From Litorimonas sp947503715 (GTDB lineage: Bacteria > Pseudomonadota > Alphaproteobacteria > Caulobacterales > Maricaulaceae), in contig NZ_CP189850.1 of the NCBI RefSeq assembly GCF_050271975.1, forward strand, positions 1,736,001 through 1,800,000: 64,000 nucleotides of DNA, read 5' to 3'. Shown piece after piece: positions 26,098 to 34,927 of this stretch. Position 1 is the first letter of the stretch; each line of letters begins with the position of its first letter. The position numbers were made by a program, and so were the translations under genes. The notes under the pieces are model-generated. The model was not told where the DNA came from. It was given only the letters and a program-made list of their open reading frames with translations, and searched no databases.

Positions 26098-26960
26098 CTG
26101 ACTCCCAAGGCCGCGTTCTCATCATTGCGGGTTCCGACTCTTCCGGCGGGGCGGGTATTCAGGCGGATATCAAGACCTGCGCCGCTTTCGGCGCTTATAC
26201 CATGACCGCGATTACGGCCGTCACGGCGCAGAATACGGTCGGTGTGCAAGCGGTAGAGATGATGCCGGCGACCCTCGTGAAACAACAAATCGAATCTTGC
26301 CTCTCTGATATTGGTGCCGATGTCGTGAAGATCGGCATGTTGGGGACGAAAGAGATCATTGAGGTGGTGGCAGAAGCCGTGGATGAGTTAGATGCATTCG
26401 TCATTCTCGATCCTGTCGCGGTTGCGACTTCGGGTGATGCGCTGTTGGATGAGGATGCGTTGGTGGTTTTGCGCGACAAGCTATTGCCGCTTGCTGACCT
26501 CGTGACACCGAATGTTCCCGAGGCGGAACTCCTGACAGGTCTCAACATTGAAGACGTGGACGACCTGACGAAAGCTGGCGATGTGCTGCTAGAGAAGGGC
26601 GTTTATGCGGCGCTGATGAAGGGTGGGCATTTGTCCGGTAAGTCCGTCGTTGATGTCCTCGTCAGTGAAGAGGGCGCGAATATCATGTCCGGCCCGCGTC
26701 TGCATACGCGCCACACACATGGGACTGGCTGCACATTAGCCAGCGCGGTCGCCGCAAATATGGCGCTGGGCCTCGATCTCGACGAAGCCGTCATGAGGGC
26801 GCGGGAATTTGTCTTTGAGGCCATTCGCTCTGCGCCCGGTTTTGGATCCACCAAAGGGCATGGTCCGCTCAATCACGGTTTGGCGCTGATGGAGGAAGAG
26901 GAGGCTGAAACGCCTGCGGGCAAAAACCCCTTCGCTGCGTTAAAAGGGCTTACGACTTAA
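26094..26960 (+). CDS. thiD: Hydroxymethylpyrimidine/phosphomethylpyrimidine kinase
   Basis: Phosphorylates HMP and HMP-P to the pyrophosphate used by thiamine phosphate synthase, downstream of ThiC (encoded at 51.7 kb). 288 residues of the ribokinase-like fold: AGSDSSGGAGIQAD at 12-25, VKIGMLGT, ILDPVAVATSGDALLDEDA, TPNVPEAELLTG and the C-terminal anion hole HTHGTGCTLASA. The start overlaps the AT-rich membrane gene (ATGA). The C terminus carries a short acidic extension. Confidence 0.96.
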   Translation: MTDSQGRVLIIAGSDSSGGAGIQADIKTCAAFGAYTMTAITAVTAQNTVGVQAVEMMPATLVKQQIESCLSDIGADVVKIGMLGTKEIIEVVAEAVDELDAFVILDPVAVATSGDALLDEDALVVLRDKLLPLADLVTPNVPEAELLTGLNIEDVDDLTKAGDVLLEKGVYAALMKGGHLSGKSVVDVLVSEEGANIMSGPRLHTRHTHGTGCTLASAVAANMALGLDLDEAVMRAREFVFEAIRSAPGFGSTKGHGPLNHGLALMEEEEAETPAGKNPFAALKGLTT

Positions 26961-26972
26961 ATCTGCGGTCTT

Positions 26973-27905
26973 TTAACGACCTTTCCTCGCAATCATCAGA
27001 CCGAGTATAATCACGGCGAGTGAGACGAAAATGCGCCAGTCCAGAGGCTCTGAGAGAAATGTCACACCCAGTATAACGGAGCAGATCGGCACGAGGTAAT
27101 TAATCTTTGCAATCACGCTCGGCCCGACTTCATCGATGAGCCAGAGATAGGTGACCGTCGCAATACCTGTCGAGCCAATCCCCAAAACCAAGATGCAGAT
27201 GATAACGGTGAGGTCCGGAATGGGAGCTGGCCCCGCCGTTCCAATCGCCCAAATCATAGACATCGCAGCCCCGGCCAGTAACATCATGGCGGCGCCGACG
27301 GCGGAAGGTGTCTCAGGTGCGCGCGCCGCAATAATGGTCGTGCTGGCATAGCAAAAGGCCGCCCCCAAAATCAAAAGTTGGGCCTTCCAATCTGAGACGA
27401 GATCCAGCGAAATTTCTGTTGGTAAAAACAGGATAATGATCCCGAAAAAGCCCAGCACAAAACCCAGAGACTTCCAAAAATTGAGTTTTTCGTCGGTAAA
27501 AATATGCGCCAAAACAACCGTCATAAGCGGCATTGTACCGACCAAAATAGCGGTCAAACCGCTATCGACAGTTTTCTGCCCGACCGCAATGAGGACGAAA
27601 GGCAAACTCGCACCCGTCAGACCCATGGAGAGATACCAAGCCCAGCGTCCGTCTTTTATCGGGGGGAGGCGGTATCCCTTCATCAGACAATAGGCGAGCA
27701 CCAACCCTGCGCCAAATGTCATGCGATAGGCGACGAGCCATTCCGGAGAGATTGTCCTGACTGCCACGCCGATCAATGTGAAGGCGCTGCCCCAGACCAA
27801 TACCAGAAATAAGGCAGCCGTGAGGAGAACAGGTGTCTCTATCCCGGTCCGCAACGTATTATTTTGGCTAGGTGCGATGTCGTGTTGTTCGCTCATGCGC
27901 GACAC
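26973..27905 (-). CDS. EamA/DMT-family transporter
   Basis: Inner-membrane drug/metabolite transporter of the 10-helix EamA type. 310 residues with two repeated EamA halves (VLVWGSAFTLIGVAVRTISPEW then SLPFVLIAVGQKTVDSGLTAIL; second half from about 180 with STGIATVTYLWLIDEVGP). Substrate unknown; relatives export amino acids or metabolites. Either Met1 or Met4 could be the start. It is convergent with thiD, 12 bases between stops. Confidence 0.88.
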   Translation of the reverse strand: MSRMSEQHDIAPSQNNTLRTGIETPVLLTAALFLVLVWGSAFTLIGVAVRTISPEWLVAYRMTFGAGLVLAYCLMKGYRLPPIKDGRWAWYLSMGLTGASLPFVLIAVGQKTVDSGLTAILVGTMPLMTVVLAHIFTDEKLNFWKSLGFVLGFFGIIILFLPTEISLDLVSDWKAQLLILGAAFCYASTTIIAARAPETPSAVGAAMMLLAGAAMSMIWAIGTAGPAPIPDLTVIICILVLGIGSTGIATVTYLWLIDEVGPSVIAKINYLVPICSVILGVTFLSEPLDWRIFVSLAVIILGLMIARKGR

Positions 27906-28021
27906 CTAAGGCGGTGACACGATCTTGCAATCTATTTTGTGACGCGCCTTCAGGTTTATACAGGTCGTGATGCGAAAGCTGCGTTCACATCATACTCAAA
28001 TCTTAAAGGAGTTAGGGCCAA

Positions 28022-28672
28022 TTAGGCGTTAGCCGATAGGCCTTGGGTCTTTCGCTTCCGCAACAATCCATAGACCCAGATCTCTGCCAAAGCCATGAGG
28101 GTGAAATAGGTCGCGCCCATCGCCATCGCCGCATGTGGATTGTCGACGAAGTCTCCGGAGGTGCCCGTGATGTCGCGAAAATTAATAGCCGTTAGATAAG
28201 CGTCTGTCAGGCCCCAGTTCGGTAATCGTTCCGCATTGGCTGAAAATGCGATGATACAAACCATGAATAAGGCCATAGAAATCAGGGACATTCCAAGGGC
28301 GCGCATTTTTGCACTCTCAGACGGGTCGGAAAAAATAAACCGCATCCGTATGAGGACAACACCAGCATAAAGCAGCGCGATTGTGTTACCAGGCACCGAG
28401 GCATTCATCGCCCAGGCGAAGAGCCCGTAAAAGGGCACGAAAACAAATAGCGCAATCTTGCGCGGAAAAGCGGCCATGAAAATGGCTGAATGGGCGAGCA
28501 CAAATTCAAAAATCACCAAAGTGGTCAGGGTCGCAATCCGCGCGCCGTCCTGCGGTCCCGGATCCTTCCAAAGCGTAAAATACTGGAACACGAGCAAGCC
28601 ATAGAGCGCAATGCCGATCCATTCAGAGAGACGCCAGATGGGAGAGGTTGATGTCGGGTGAGTGTCATTCAT
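28022..28672 (-). CDS. Multi-spanning membrane protein of unknown function
   Basis: 216 residues with six hydrophobic segments (for example WIGIALYGLLVFQYF, IATLTTLVIFEFVLAHSAIF, ALFVFVPFYGLFAWAM, ALGMSLISMALFMVCIIAF). The N terminus is polar (MNDTHPTSTSPIWRLSEWIG) and the C terminus is basic (LLRKRKTQG). No motif indicates a function. It lies on the same strand between EamA and the next unknown gene, with over 75 bases on either side. Confidence 0.65.
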   Translation of the reverse strand: MNDTHPTSTSPIWRLSEWIGIALYGLLVFQYFTLWKDPGPQDGARIATLTTLVIFEFVLAHSAIFMAAFPRKIALFVFVPFYGLFAWAMNASVPGNTIALLYAGVVLIRMRFIFSDPSESAKMRALGMSLISMALFMVCIIAFSANAERLPNWGLTDAYLTAINFRDITGTSGDFVDNPHAAMAMGATYFTLMALAEIWVYGLLRKRKTQGLSANA

Positions 28673-28750
28673 ATTCTAGAAGACGTTCGAGAGTCTTTAT
28701 CGCTGGGTCAAAGCTTATATGGATTTATAAACGCCCAAAGAGACAGAGAG

Positions 28751-29221
28751 CTAGCTGCGTAGCAAATTAGGGGGCGGCGAACAGGTCACAGTCACCATCA
28801 ATAGACCACCCTTATTCCTAAGCTCCGTTACATAGGTCCAGCCTTTATCGGTAAAAAGACGCGAATCTTCGTGGTCACACATCCAGTCTGCCGTATTATA
28901 TTCCCGAATATTTTTGACTTCCTCCAGAGGGATTTTGATGTCTGACTCGACGACTTCAACAAATGTCGCGCGGGCAGGTTCGATTTCATATTCCAACTGG
29001 CCGACAAAATCATAGGTGTCCGTGCCATAAATCGCGCCGGAATAAAATTCTGTGAATTGGTCGACAACGGATGTCATATAGGCATGACGTTCCGTCATAG
29101 GGACATCATATACGGATTTCAGGTCGTCGGTTAAAACGTCTGACAGACCATATTCACTGATCCCGTAAATCGCGCCACCAATAACGACGACGCCGCAGAT
29201 ACCCGCTTCTTTTAAGTCCAT
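28751..29221 (-). CDS. Protein of unknown function with N-terminal membrane anchor
   Basis: 156 residues; the start at 29221 has GGAGG 6 bases upstream. An N-terminal hydrophobic segment (AGICGVVVIGGAIYGISEYG) is followed by a soluble acidic domain with FTEFYSGAIYGTDTYDFVG, EIEPARATFVEVVESDIKIP and two cysteines near DWMCDHEDS and TVTCSPPP. It probably exposes this domain to the periplasm. Not recognised; 96 bases downstream of purA on the same strand. Confidence 0.6.
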   Translation of the reverse strand: MDLKEAGICGVVVIGGAIYGISEYGLSDVLTDDLKSVYDVPMTERHAYMTSVVDQFTEFYSGAIYGTDTYDFVGQLEYEIEPARATFVEVVESDIKIPLEEVKNIREYNTADWMCDHEDSRLFTDKGWTYVTELRNKGGLLMVTVTCSPPPNLLRS

Positions 29222-29317
29222 CTCACCCTCCAACTTTGGATTGGAAATAGACTGAGAGTTTCTATTTAAACGTAAATCGCATTTTGAAATTTGCAATCAC
29301 GCTTAATGAAACTTGAA

Positions 29318-30610
29318 TCAAGCCTTGAACGGATCCCGCATCAGGATGACGTCTTCGCGTTCGGGGGATGTGCTGACCATGCTGACGGGGCAGCCGATGA
29401 GTTCTTCGATATGGCGAACATATTTCACAGCCTCAGCCGGAAGGTCGGCCCAGCTGCGGGCACCGCGTGTGCTGCCCTGCCAACCCGGCATTGTCTCATA
29501 GATGGGCTCGACAGCGGCTTGGTTTGCCGCCCCGGCGGGGAGCCGTTTGATGATTTTACCGTCTAAGCGATATCCGACGCAGATTTTCAATTCAGGAGAT
29601 CCGTCTAACACGTCCAGTTTTGTGAGGGCGATGCCCGTAATGCCGCCCGTGATGATCGCTTGTTTGACCATGACAGCATCAAACCAGCCGCAGCGACGCT
29701 GACGTCCTGTAACAGTCCCGAATTCATGGCCGCGTTCACCTAGCCGCTGCCCGACATCGTCAAAGAGTTCCGTGGGGAAGGGACCTTCACCGACACGGGT
29801 TGTGTAGGCTTTTGTGATGCCCAAAACATAGTTGAGCGAACCGGGACCCATGCCGGTTCCCGCGGCTGCCTGTCCGGCGATCGTATTAGAACTTGTCACA
29901 AATGGGTAAGTGCCGTGATCGATATCGAGCATTGCGCCTTGTGCGCCTTCAAACAGAATTCGCTTTTCGGCTTTTTTTGCTTCTTCCAACGTATGCCAAA
30001 CGGGGGCCATGTAAGGAAGGATTTGCGGGGCAATATCGAGTAGCTTCTGCGTCAATTCCGTTGCATCGCTCTCCGGTTGGCCCAGACCCCGACGCAGGGC
30101 ATTATGATGATGGAGCAAGTTTTCAATCCGTGCCTGAAGATGTTCCGCATCGGCGAGGTCGCAAACGCGAATGGCGCGGCGGGCGACTTTGTCTTCATAG
30201 GCCGGACCAATGCCGCGCTTTGTTGTGCCGATTTTGACGCCGTCCACGCGGTTCTCGCGAATACCGTCCAACTCGGAATGGATAGGTAAGATCAGGGCGG
30301 CGGACTCTGAGATTTGCAAACTCTCGGCATTAATCGTCACGCCCTGGGCCTTGATCCGTTTGACTTCATCGAGGAACGCCCATGGGTCGAGGACCACGCC
30401 ATTGCCAATGACGGAGAGTTTGCCGCCGCGTACTATACCAGAAGGGAGTAGAGAGAGTTTATAGGTCGTGCCGTCCACCACCAGAGTATGACCCGCATTA
30501 TGTCCTCCTTGGAACCGGGCGACAACGTCAGCGCGGCTGGATAACCAATCGACAATCTTACCTTTACCTTCGTCTCCCCACTGGGAACCGACAACGACGA
30601 CATTTGCCAT
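29318..30610 (-). CDS. purA: Adenylosuccinate synthetase
   Basis: GTP-dependent condensation of IMP with aspartate, the first committed step to AMP. 430 residues: GSQWGDEGKGKIVDWL at 8-23 (P-loop-like GDEGKGK), ARFQGGHNAGHT, TTKRGIGPAYEDK, LFEGAQGAMLDIDHGTYPFVTSSNT and the C-terminal TGVALTKLDVLDG-like motif (here ITGIALTKLDVLDG). Immediately upstream, in its leader, is an intrinsic-terminator hairpin that suggests attenuation. Confidence 0.98.
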   Translation of the reverse strand: MANVVVVGSQWGDEGKGKIVDWLSSRADVVARFQGGHNAGHTLVVDGTTYKLSLLPSGIVRGGKLSVIGNGVVLDPWAFLDEVKRIKAQGVTINAESLQISESAALILPIHSELDGIRENRVDGVKIGTTKRGIGPAYEDKVARRAIRVCDLADAEHLQARIENLLHHHNALRRGLGQPESDATELTQKLLDIAPQILPYMAPVWHTLEEAKKAEKRILFEGAQGAMLDIDHGTYPFVTSSNTIAGQAAAGTGMGPGSLNYVLGITKAYTTRVGEGPFPTELFDDVGQRLGERGHEFGTVTGRQRRCGWFDAVMVKQAIITGGITGIALTKLDVLDGSPELKICVGYRLDGKIIKRLPAGAANQAAVEPIYETMPGWQGSTRGARSWADLPAEAVKYVRHIEELIGCPVSMVSTSPEREDVILMRDPFKA

Positions 30611-30620
30611 GATGAACCTT

Positions 30621-30661
30621 AAAACGAAAAAACGCGACAGAGCTGTGAAGCTCGCCGCGTT
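30621..30661 (-). promoter_or_regulatory. Terminator/attenuator hairpin in the purA leader
   Basis: On the minus strand AACGCG (30656-30661) pairs with CGCGTT (30631-30636), with an inner GAGCT/AGCTC stem and a 4-base loop, followed by TTTTCGTTTT. The ATG of purA comes 10 bases after the T-run. No minus-strand gene lies upstream, so this is a leader element, and a TATAAA-like box near 30718-30725 would give roughly a 50-100 base leader. The signal it senses is unknown. Confidence 0.7.
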
Positions 30662-30907
30662 AGGATGACTTCGTTTAGCGCATAACTGAACCGAGGGCAG
30701 GTTTCCAGATGCAGGCGCGATTTATACCCCGAAAACTTATTTGTTGCCGAAAATCAGTTTCTTCGCAGGTATGGTGCCAATTCTGGACTTAATCCAAATT
30801 GTTCCGAATTGACGCAGGTTAACAAAATCACAAACCAAACCGCCTTTCCAATCCGTAACGTTTTCATAACCAACTATATTGTTGGGAATCCACCTTTGGA
30901 GGGAAAT

Positions 30908-31630
30908 ATGGAAAAAACAGGTATGTTGGACCCGACAGATCTTGTCGGAGTCTCTTTTTGGATCATCTCAGCCGCTATGCTGGCTGCGACGTTCTTTTTC
31001 TGGGTCGAACGTGACCGTGCGGTTGGGAAGTGGAAAACATCCCTAACCGTCGCAGCAATGGTAACGGGTATTGCAGCCCTGCATTATTTCTACATGCGCG
31101 GCGTCTGGGCAATGACGGGCGAAAGCCCAACGGTCTTCCGTTATGTTGACTGGCTGTTGACAGTGCCATTGCAGATTGTTGAGTTCTTCTTGATTCTATC
31201 TGCAATCACACTCGTCCGGACGAGCTTGTTCTGGAAACTGTTGATTGCATCATTGGTAATGTTGATCACGGGTTATCTGGGTGAAGTCTATCAAGGTTCG
31301 CTATTATGGCCGATGTTTATCGTGGGTACGCTCGCGTGGTTATACATCATTTATGAAATCTTTGCGGGTGAAGCCAGCAAGCTCAGCAATGAGTTTGGTA
31401 CCGTCGCATCCAAGAAAGCGTTTAATGCGCTGCGTTGGATCGTGACTGTCGGCTGGGCGATTTACCCAATTGGTTACATCGTTGGTTATATCGGTGAGCC
31501 GGGTGCAAATGATGCCATTCTGAACCTGGTCTACAACCTCGCAGATTTTGTGAACAAAATCGCATTCGGTGTTGTGATCTGGGCAGCAGCCACATCAGAG
31601 AACCATGCTGAACCAACGTCAATGAAGTAA
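30908..31630 (+). CDS. Blue-tuned proton-pumping proteorhodopsin
   Basis: Seven-helix light-driven proton pump of the inner membrane. I chose the ATG at 30908 (240 residues), preceded by GGAGGGAAAT; a start 99 bases upstream is read only because the frame is open. Key residues: His59 (His75 of proteorhodopsin), RYVDWLLTVPLQIVEF with acceptor Asp81, Thr85 and donor Glu92 (the DTE triad), Gln89 at the tuning position (Gln means blue-absorbing, Leu green), and Schiff-base Lys217 in LADFVNKIAFG. A terminator follows and then blh, which makes the chromophore. Confidence 0.96.
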   Translation: MEKTGMLDPTDLVGVSFWIISAAMLAATFFFWVERDRAVGKWKTSLTVAAMVTGIAALHYFYMRGVWAMTGESPTVFRYVDWLLTVPLQIVEFFLILSAITLVRTSLFWKLLIASLVMLITGYLGEVYQGSLLWPMFIVGTLAWLYIIYEIFAGEASKLSNEFGTVASKKAFNALRWIVTVGWAIYPIGYIVGYIGEPGANDAILNLVYNLADFVNKIAFGVVIWAAATSENHAEPTSMK

Positions 31631-31650
31631 TTCTACGACTTGGCATGATA

Positions 31651-31680
31651 AGGCGACCCCAATATGGGGTCGCCTTTTTT
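31651..31680 (+). terminator. Intrinsic terminator between rhodopsin and blh
   Basis: A perfect 10-bp stem (AGGCGACCCC / GGGGTCGCCT, 31651-31675, 5-base loop) ends in TTTTT. It lies 20 bases after the rhodopsin stop and about 50 before the blh start, so rhodopsin is probably made in excess over the oxygenase by partial read-through. Confidence 0.95.
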
Positions 31681-31729
31681 GAAAGGGAAAGACATCGCTT
31701 TTCAATCGGTAACAACTTATCAGAAACCT

Positions 31730-32581
31730 ATGTCTTGGCCCGCATCACTTTCCAAGCGGTCCGTTTGGATTGCTTTTACATGTCTATGCGCTCTGGGGTT
31801 TTATGCGGTTCAATCCGTTTCGCCAGTCGCAGCCTTCTGGCTCGCGATCTTCTTTTTTATCTTGGGTGTCCCGCACGGCGCGGTTGAACGCCTCCCCCAT
31901 CAACGTCGTGTTATGATGCCAACCTTGGCCTATACCGCCTTATATATTGTTTTTGGTATTCTGGTCTATTCCAGTTGGCTGATTTCGCCCGTTGGAACCT
32001 TGGTTGTCTTCCTGACATTATCCGCAATTCATTTTGGTCTGTCTGAACCGCATATTCTCTCGCTTGGGGCTTGGGTTACACTCGGGTCTTTTCTAAATTA
32101 CCCAGTAGAGACATTGGAGATATTTTCATTCCTCACCCGGTCCGACCTGAGCGTTGCGCTGGCTGTGGAGACAGGTCGTTACTTTTCGATTATCTGTGCT
32201 CTTATCGTTTTAGGCGAAACGGCTATTCGATTGTTGCGGCGGCAATCTGTCGACCTGTTTCGTGTGATAGCATTACTGACGATTTTTATTTTTCTGCCGC
32301 CCGTGACAGCCGTTGCGCTCTACTTCTTCTGCTTTCACAGCTTGTGCGAAATGCGCAAAACGTTGGAAGGCCTGTCCCGGCATCAAGGTTATCTGGACCT
32401 CAAATCAATTTCGAAACTTTACGCACCCGCTTCAATTCCCGCCCTGATTGGGGCAGGCATTATCATCTGGGCCGTGCAAGCCGGATATGTACCGATTTAT
32501 CTGGCGGCAGGCTTGGGCGTCGCCTTCATCATTCCTCACATGCTTCCTGTGGAGAAACTGCTGGAACTTGATCGCGCTTAA
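31730..32581 (+). CDS. blh: Brp/Blh-type beta-carotene 15,15'-dioxygenase
   Basis: Membrane enzyme that cleaves beta-carotene to two retinal molecules for the rhodopsin just upstream. 283 residues from the ATG at 31730; the earlier in-frame ATG at 31664 lies inside the terminator hairpin and is rejected. Visible histidines: His49 in GVPHGA, His101 in AIHFG, His203 in CFHSLCEM, plus PHMLP near the C terminus. The position four after His203, a histidine in some characterised Blh proteins as I recall, is Glu207 here. About seven hydrophobic segments. No carotenoid genes lie in this window. Confidence 0.9.
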   Translation: MSWPASLSKRSVWIAFTCLCALGFYAVQSVSPVAAFWLAIFFFILGVPHGAVERLPHQRRVMMPTLAYTALYIVFGILVYSSWLISPVGTLVVFLTLSAIHFGLSEPHILSLGAWVTLGSFLNYPVETLEIFSFLTRSDLSVALAVETGRYFSIICALIVLGETAIRLLRRQSVDLFRVIALLTIFIFLPPVTAVALYFFCFHSLCEMRKTLEGLSRHQGYLDLKSISKLYAPASIPALIGAGIIIWAVQAGYVPIYLAAGLGVAFIIPHMLPVEKLLELDRA

Positions 32582-33238
32582 CTAGAAGTGACGGGCCAGT
32601 CGGAAGCCGACCGTGTCGACACCCTCATTCGGGCGGTTCTGAACAAGAATTTTACCATTAGACAGATGTTCGGCGAAAATATGCGCCGACCAATCGTCAT
32701 TCCAGCGATAACCGAGCGAAATTTGCTGGCGGAACAGGATGCGGCTACCAAAGTCGATTTCGGTGTTTTGACGGTTCTGGAACTCTGCAATATCGACTTG
32801 AAATTGCGCGACTTCAGCGGCGGATAGGCCGGGCGCAATGCTCGGATCATCGGCTACGCGTTGCACGAGATCGGACGGCATGGCTTCAATCGTACCGTCA
32901 TGTGCGGCGAGGCCAAAGCTGAAATCAAAGTAGAACTTTTCCGCAAAGGTCTGACGCCAGAGGAGGCCCGCGCCGCCATGTGAGGTTTCACCCTCAAGAT
33001 TGAGAGACCCACCAATATAGGGTTGGGGGGAGAGCGCCCATTTCAGAAACTCAGGCTCTTCGAAAATGATTTCGCCGTTCAGTGCAACTGAGCGTTCTTT
33101 GTCTGCGCCCGAACCAAAACCCGTCCAGTCGATATCATGTATATTAATGCCCAAACGGACTTCTGAGACTTGTGCAAAAGCTGTGCTTGCGAACAGCGTG
33201 GAGAGACCGAGCGTGGCGGCGAATAAAATAGACTTCAT
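32582..33238 (-). CDS. pagL: Lipid A 3-O-deacylase (PagL family)
   Basis: Outer-membrane beta-barrel that removes the 3-O acyl chain of lipid A. 218 residues with a signal peptide ending STAFA. The catalytic triad matches P. aeruginosa PagL spacing: His191 and Ser193 in EHLSNGK and Glu205 in NEGVDTVG (14 after the His). The C terminus ends in Phe, typical for BAM-assembled barrels. A 55-residue insertion-like acidic segment (about 118-160) is longer than in PagL I remember. Convergent with blh, which ends one base away. Confidence 0.88.
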   Translation of the reverse strand: MKSILFAATLGLSTLFASTAFAQVSEVRLGINIHDIDWTGFGSGADKERSVALNGEIIFEEPEFLKWALSPQPYIGGSLNLEGETSHGGAGLLWRQTFAEKFYFDFSFGLAAHDGTIEAMPSDLVQRVADDPSIAPGLSAAEVAQFQVDIAEFQNRQNTEIDFGSRILFRQQISLGYRWNDDWSAHIFAEHLSNGKILVQNRPNEGVDTVGFRLARHF

Positions 33239-33292
33239 GATAGCACCCTAAAAATTATGCTCCCGTGATAAGTCTGTTTGCATAATCATCAA

Positions 33293-33331
33293 GCGCAAAA
33301 TTGTCATCACCCGACTAGGTCAGGTGATGAC
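33293..33331 (-). terminator. Intrinsic terminator of serA
   Basis: GTCATCACC (33303-33311) and GGTGATGAC (33323-33331) form a perfect 9-bp stem with an inner GAC/GTC pairing, followed on the minus strand by CAATTTTG. It begins 20 bases past the serA stop. Confidence 0.75.
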
Positions 33332-33350
33332 CGGTTGGAATAAGAGATTG

Positions 33351-34925
33351 CTAAATCGAAACGACATCCACGATTTTGACCTGATCAATGTTCGCGATTT
33401 CGTCAGCAACTTTATCTGAGACTGCGCCGTCAACACTCACAAGGCAAACGGCTTCCTTGCCTTTCTTCATGCGTCCCAGAGAGAAGGTCGCGATGTTGAC
33501 TTTATTGTCACCCAGCACGCGACCCAATTCACCGATGAAACCGGGTTTGTCCTCATTCCGGACATAGATCATATGCTCAGAGAAAGCGGCATCCATCGGC
33601 ACGCCGAAGAGACGCACAATGCGCGGCTCGCCGCGATAGATTGTACCGACAACAGCATATTTACGTTCCGTCGTCTCAACGGTTACGCGGATGAGGGACT
33701 CGGCGCGTTCGGCTTCCTCGACATAGCTCTCTTTGATCTCGATTCCGCGTTCTTTCGCGAGGCCGGGGGCGGAGACCATATTGACTTCCGGCATGGCGGC
33801 TTTGAGAAGTCCGGCGAGGGCCGCAGCCGTCATCGGGTTGGTATTCAATTCTGTAACCGCGCCTTTGTAAGTAAACTCAACTGATTTCACTGGGGAATGG
33901 AGGAGTTGCCCGGTCATCGTGCCGAGCTTATCCGCCAGATCAACGAATGGCTTGAGACGCGGGGCTTCTTCCGCCGAAATTGACGGCGTATTCAGCGCGT
34001 TGGATACGGCACCCGTCAGGAGATAATCCGCCATTTGTTCGGCAACCTGCACGGCGACATTTTCCTGCGCTTCCAGCGTGGAGGCACCGAGATGCGGTGT
34101 TGCGATGAAGTTTGGCGTGCCAAAGAGGGGGTGCTGCTTCGCGGGTTCAACCGCAAAGACGTCGAGCGCAGCGGCGCGGACATGTCCGGCTTCCAGCGCG
34201 TCTTTCAACGCTTCCTCATCGACCAATCCGCCGCGGGCGCAATTGACAATGATGATGCCTTTTTTGGTCATGCCGAGGCGTTCGCGGGAGACAATGCCCT
34301 TCGTGCTCTCGACGAGCGGTGTGTGAAGCGTAATCGCATCCGCGCGTTGGAACAGGGCGTCCAATTCGACTTTTTCGACACCCAATTTCACGGCGCGTTC
34401 CTCGGTGAGGTAAGGGTCGAAAGCTATAACTTTCATCTTTAAGCCAAGCGCGCGTTCCGCAACCAGTGCGCCGATATTCCCGCACCCGACAATGCCGAGC
34501 GTCTTATTAAACAACTCCACGCCTTTAAAATCAGATTTCGGCCATTCGCCGTTTTGTGTGCGAGCGGACGCAGCAGGGATCTGGCGGGCGGCAGAGAAGA
34601 GCATGGCAATCGCATGTTCAGCTGTCGTGATGGCGTTTCCGAACGGCGTATTCATGACGACCACACCACGGTCTGTGGCGGCTTTGATGTCGATATTGTC
34701 GACACCGATACCGGCACGGCCAATGACTTTCAGGTTCGTGGCAGCGGCGATAATCTCTGCGTCAGGTCGTGTGGAGGAGCGAACGGCAAGGCCGTCATAC
34801 TCATGGATGATCTCCAGAATTTCTTCCTTGGACAGACCCGTGATGACATCAACATCGACGCCGCGGTTTTTGAAAACCTGTGTCGCAGCAGGCGACATTT
34901 TATCGGAAATGAGAACTTTAGGCAT
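33351..34925 (-). CDS. serA: D-3-phosphoglycerate dehydrogenase
   Basis: First enzyme of phosphoserine-route serine synthesis. 524 residues, the long type with an intervening domain and a C-terminal ACT domain (about 450-524, with KPGFIGELGRVLGDNKVNIATFSLGR) that gives serine feedback control in relatives. Visible dehydrogenase motifs: GRAGIGVDNID, GIVGCGNIGALVAERA, NCARGGLVDE, and HLGASTLEAQ with the catalytic His. It follows serC by 2 bases, so both are co-transcribed from the serC leader. Confidence 0.98.
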   Translation of the reverse strand: MPKVLISDKMSPAATQVFKNRGVDVDVITGLSKEEILEIIHEYDGLAVRSSTRPDAEIIAAATNLKVIGRAGIGVDNIDIKAATDRGVVVMNTPFGNAITTAEHAIAMLFSAARQIPAASARTQNGEWPKSDFKGVELFNKTLGIVGCGNIGALVAERALGLKMKVIAFDPYLTEERAVKLGVEKVELDALFQRADAITLHTPLVESTKGIVSRERLGMTKKGIIIVNCARGGLVDEEALKDALEAGHVRAAALDVFAVEPAKQHPLFGTPNFIATPHLGASTLEAQENVAVQVAEQMADYLLTGAVSNALNTPSISAEEAPRLKPFVDLADKLGTMTGQLLHSPVKSVEFTYKGAVTELNTNPMTAAALAGLLKAAMPEVNMVSAPGLAKERGIEIKESYVEEAERAESLIRVTVETTERKYAVVGTIYRGEPRIVRLFGVPMDAAFSEHMIYVRNEDKPGFIGELGRVLGDNKVNIATFSLGRMKKGKEAVCLVSVDGAVSDKVADEIANIDQVKIVDVVSI

Positions 34926-34927
34926 GA

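Noticed and set aside
30809..30907. Upstream extension of the proteorhodopsin frame
   Set aside because: The extra 33 residues are not part of the family and the ATG at 30908 has GGAGGGAAAT in front.
31664..31729. Upstream start of blh
   Set aside because: It lies inside the terminator hairpin and lacks a ribosome-binding site.
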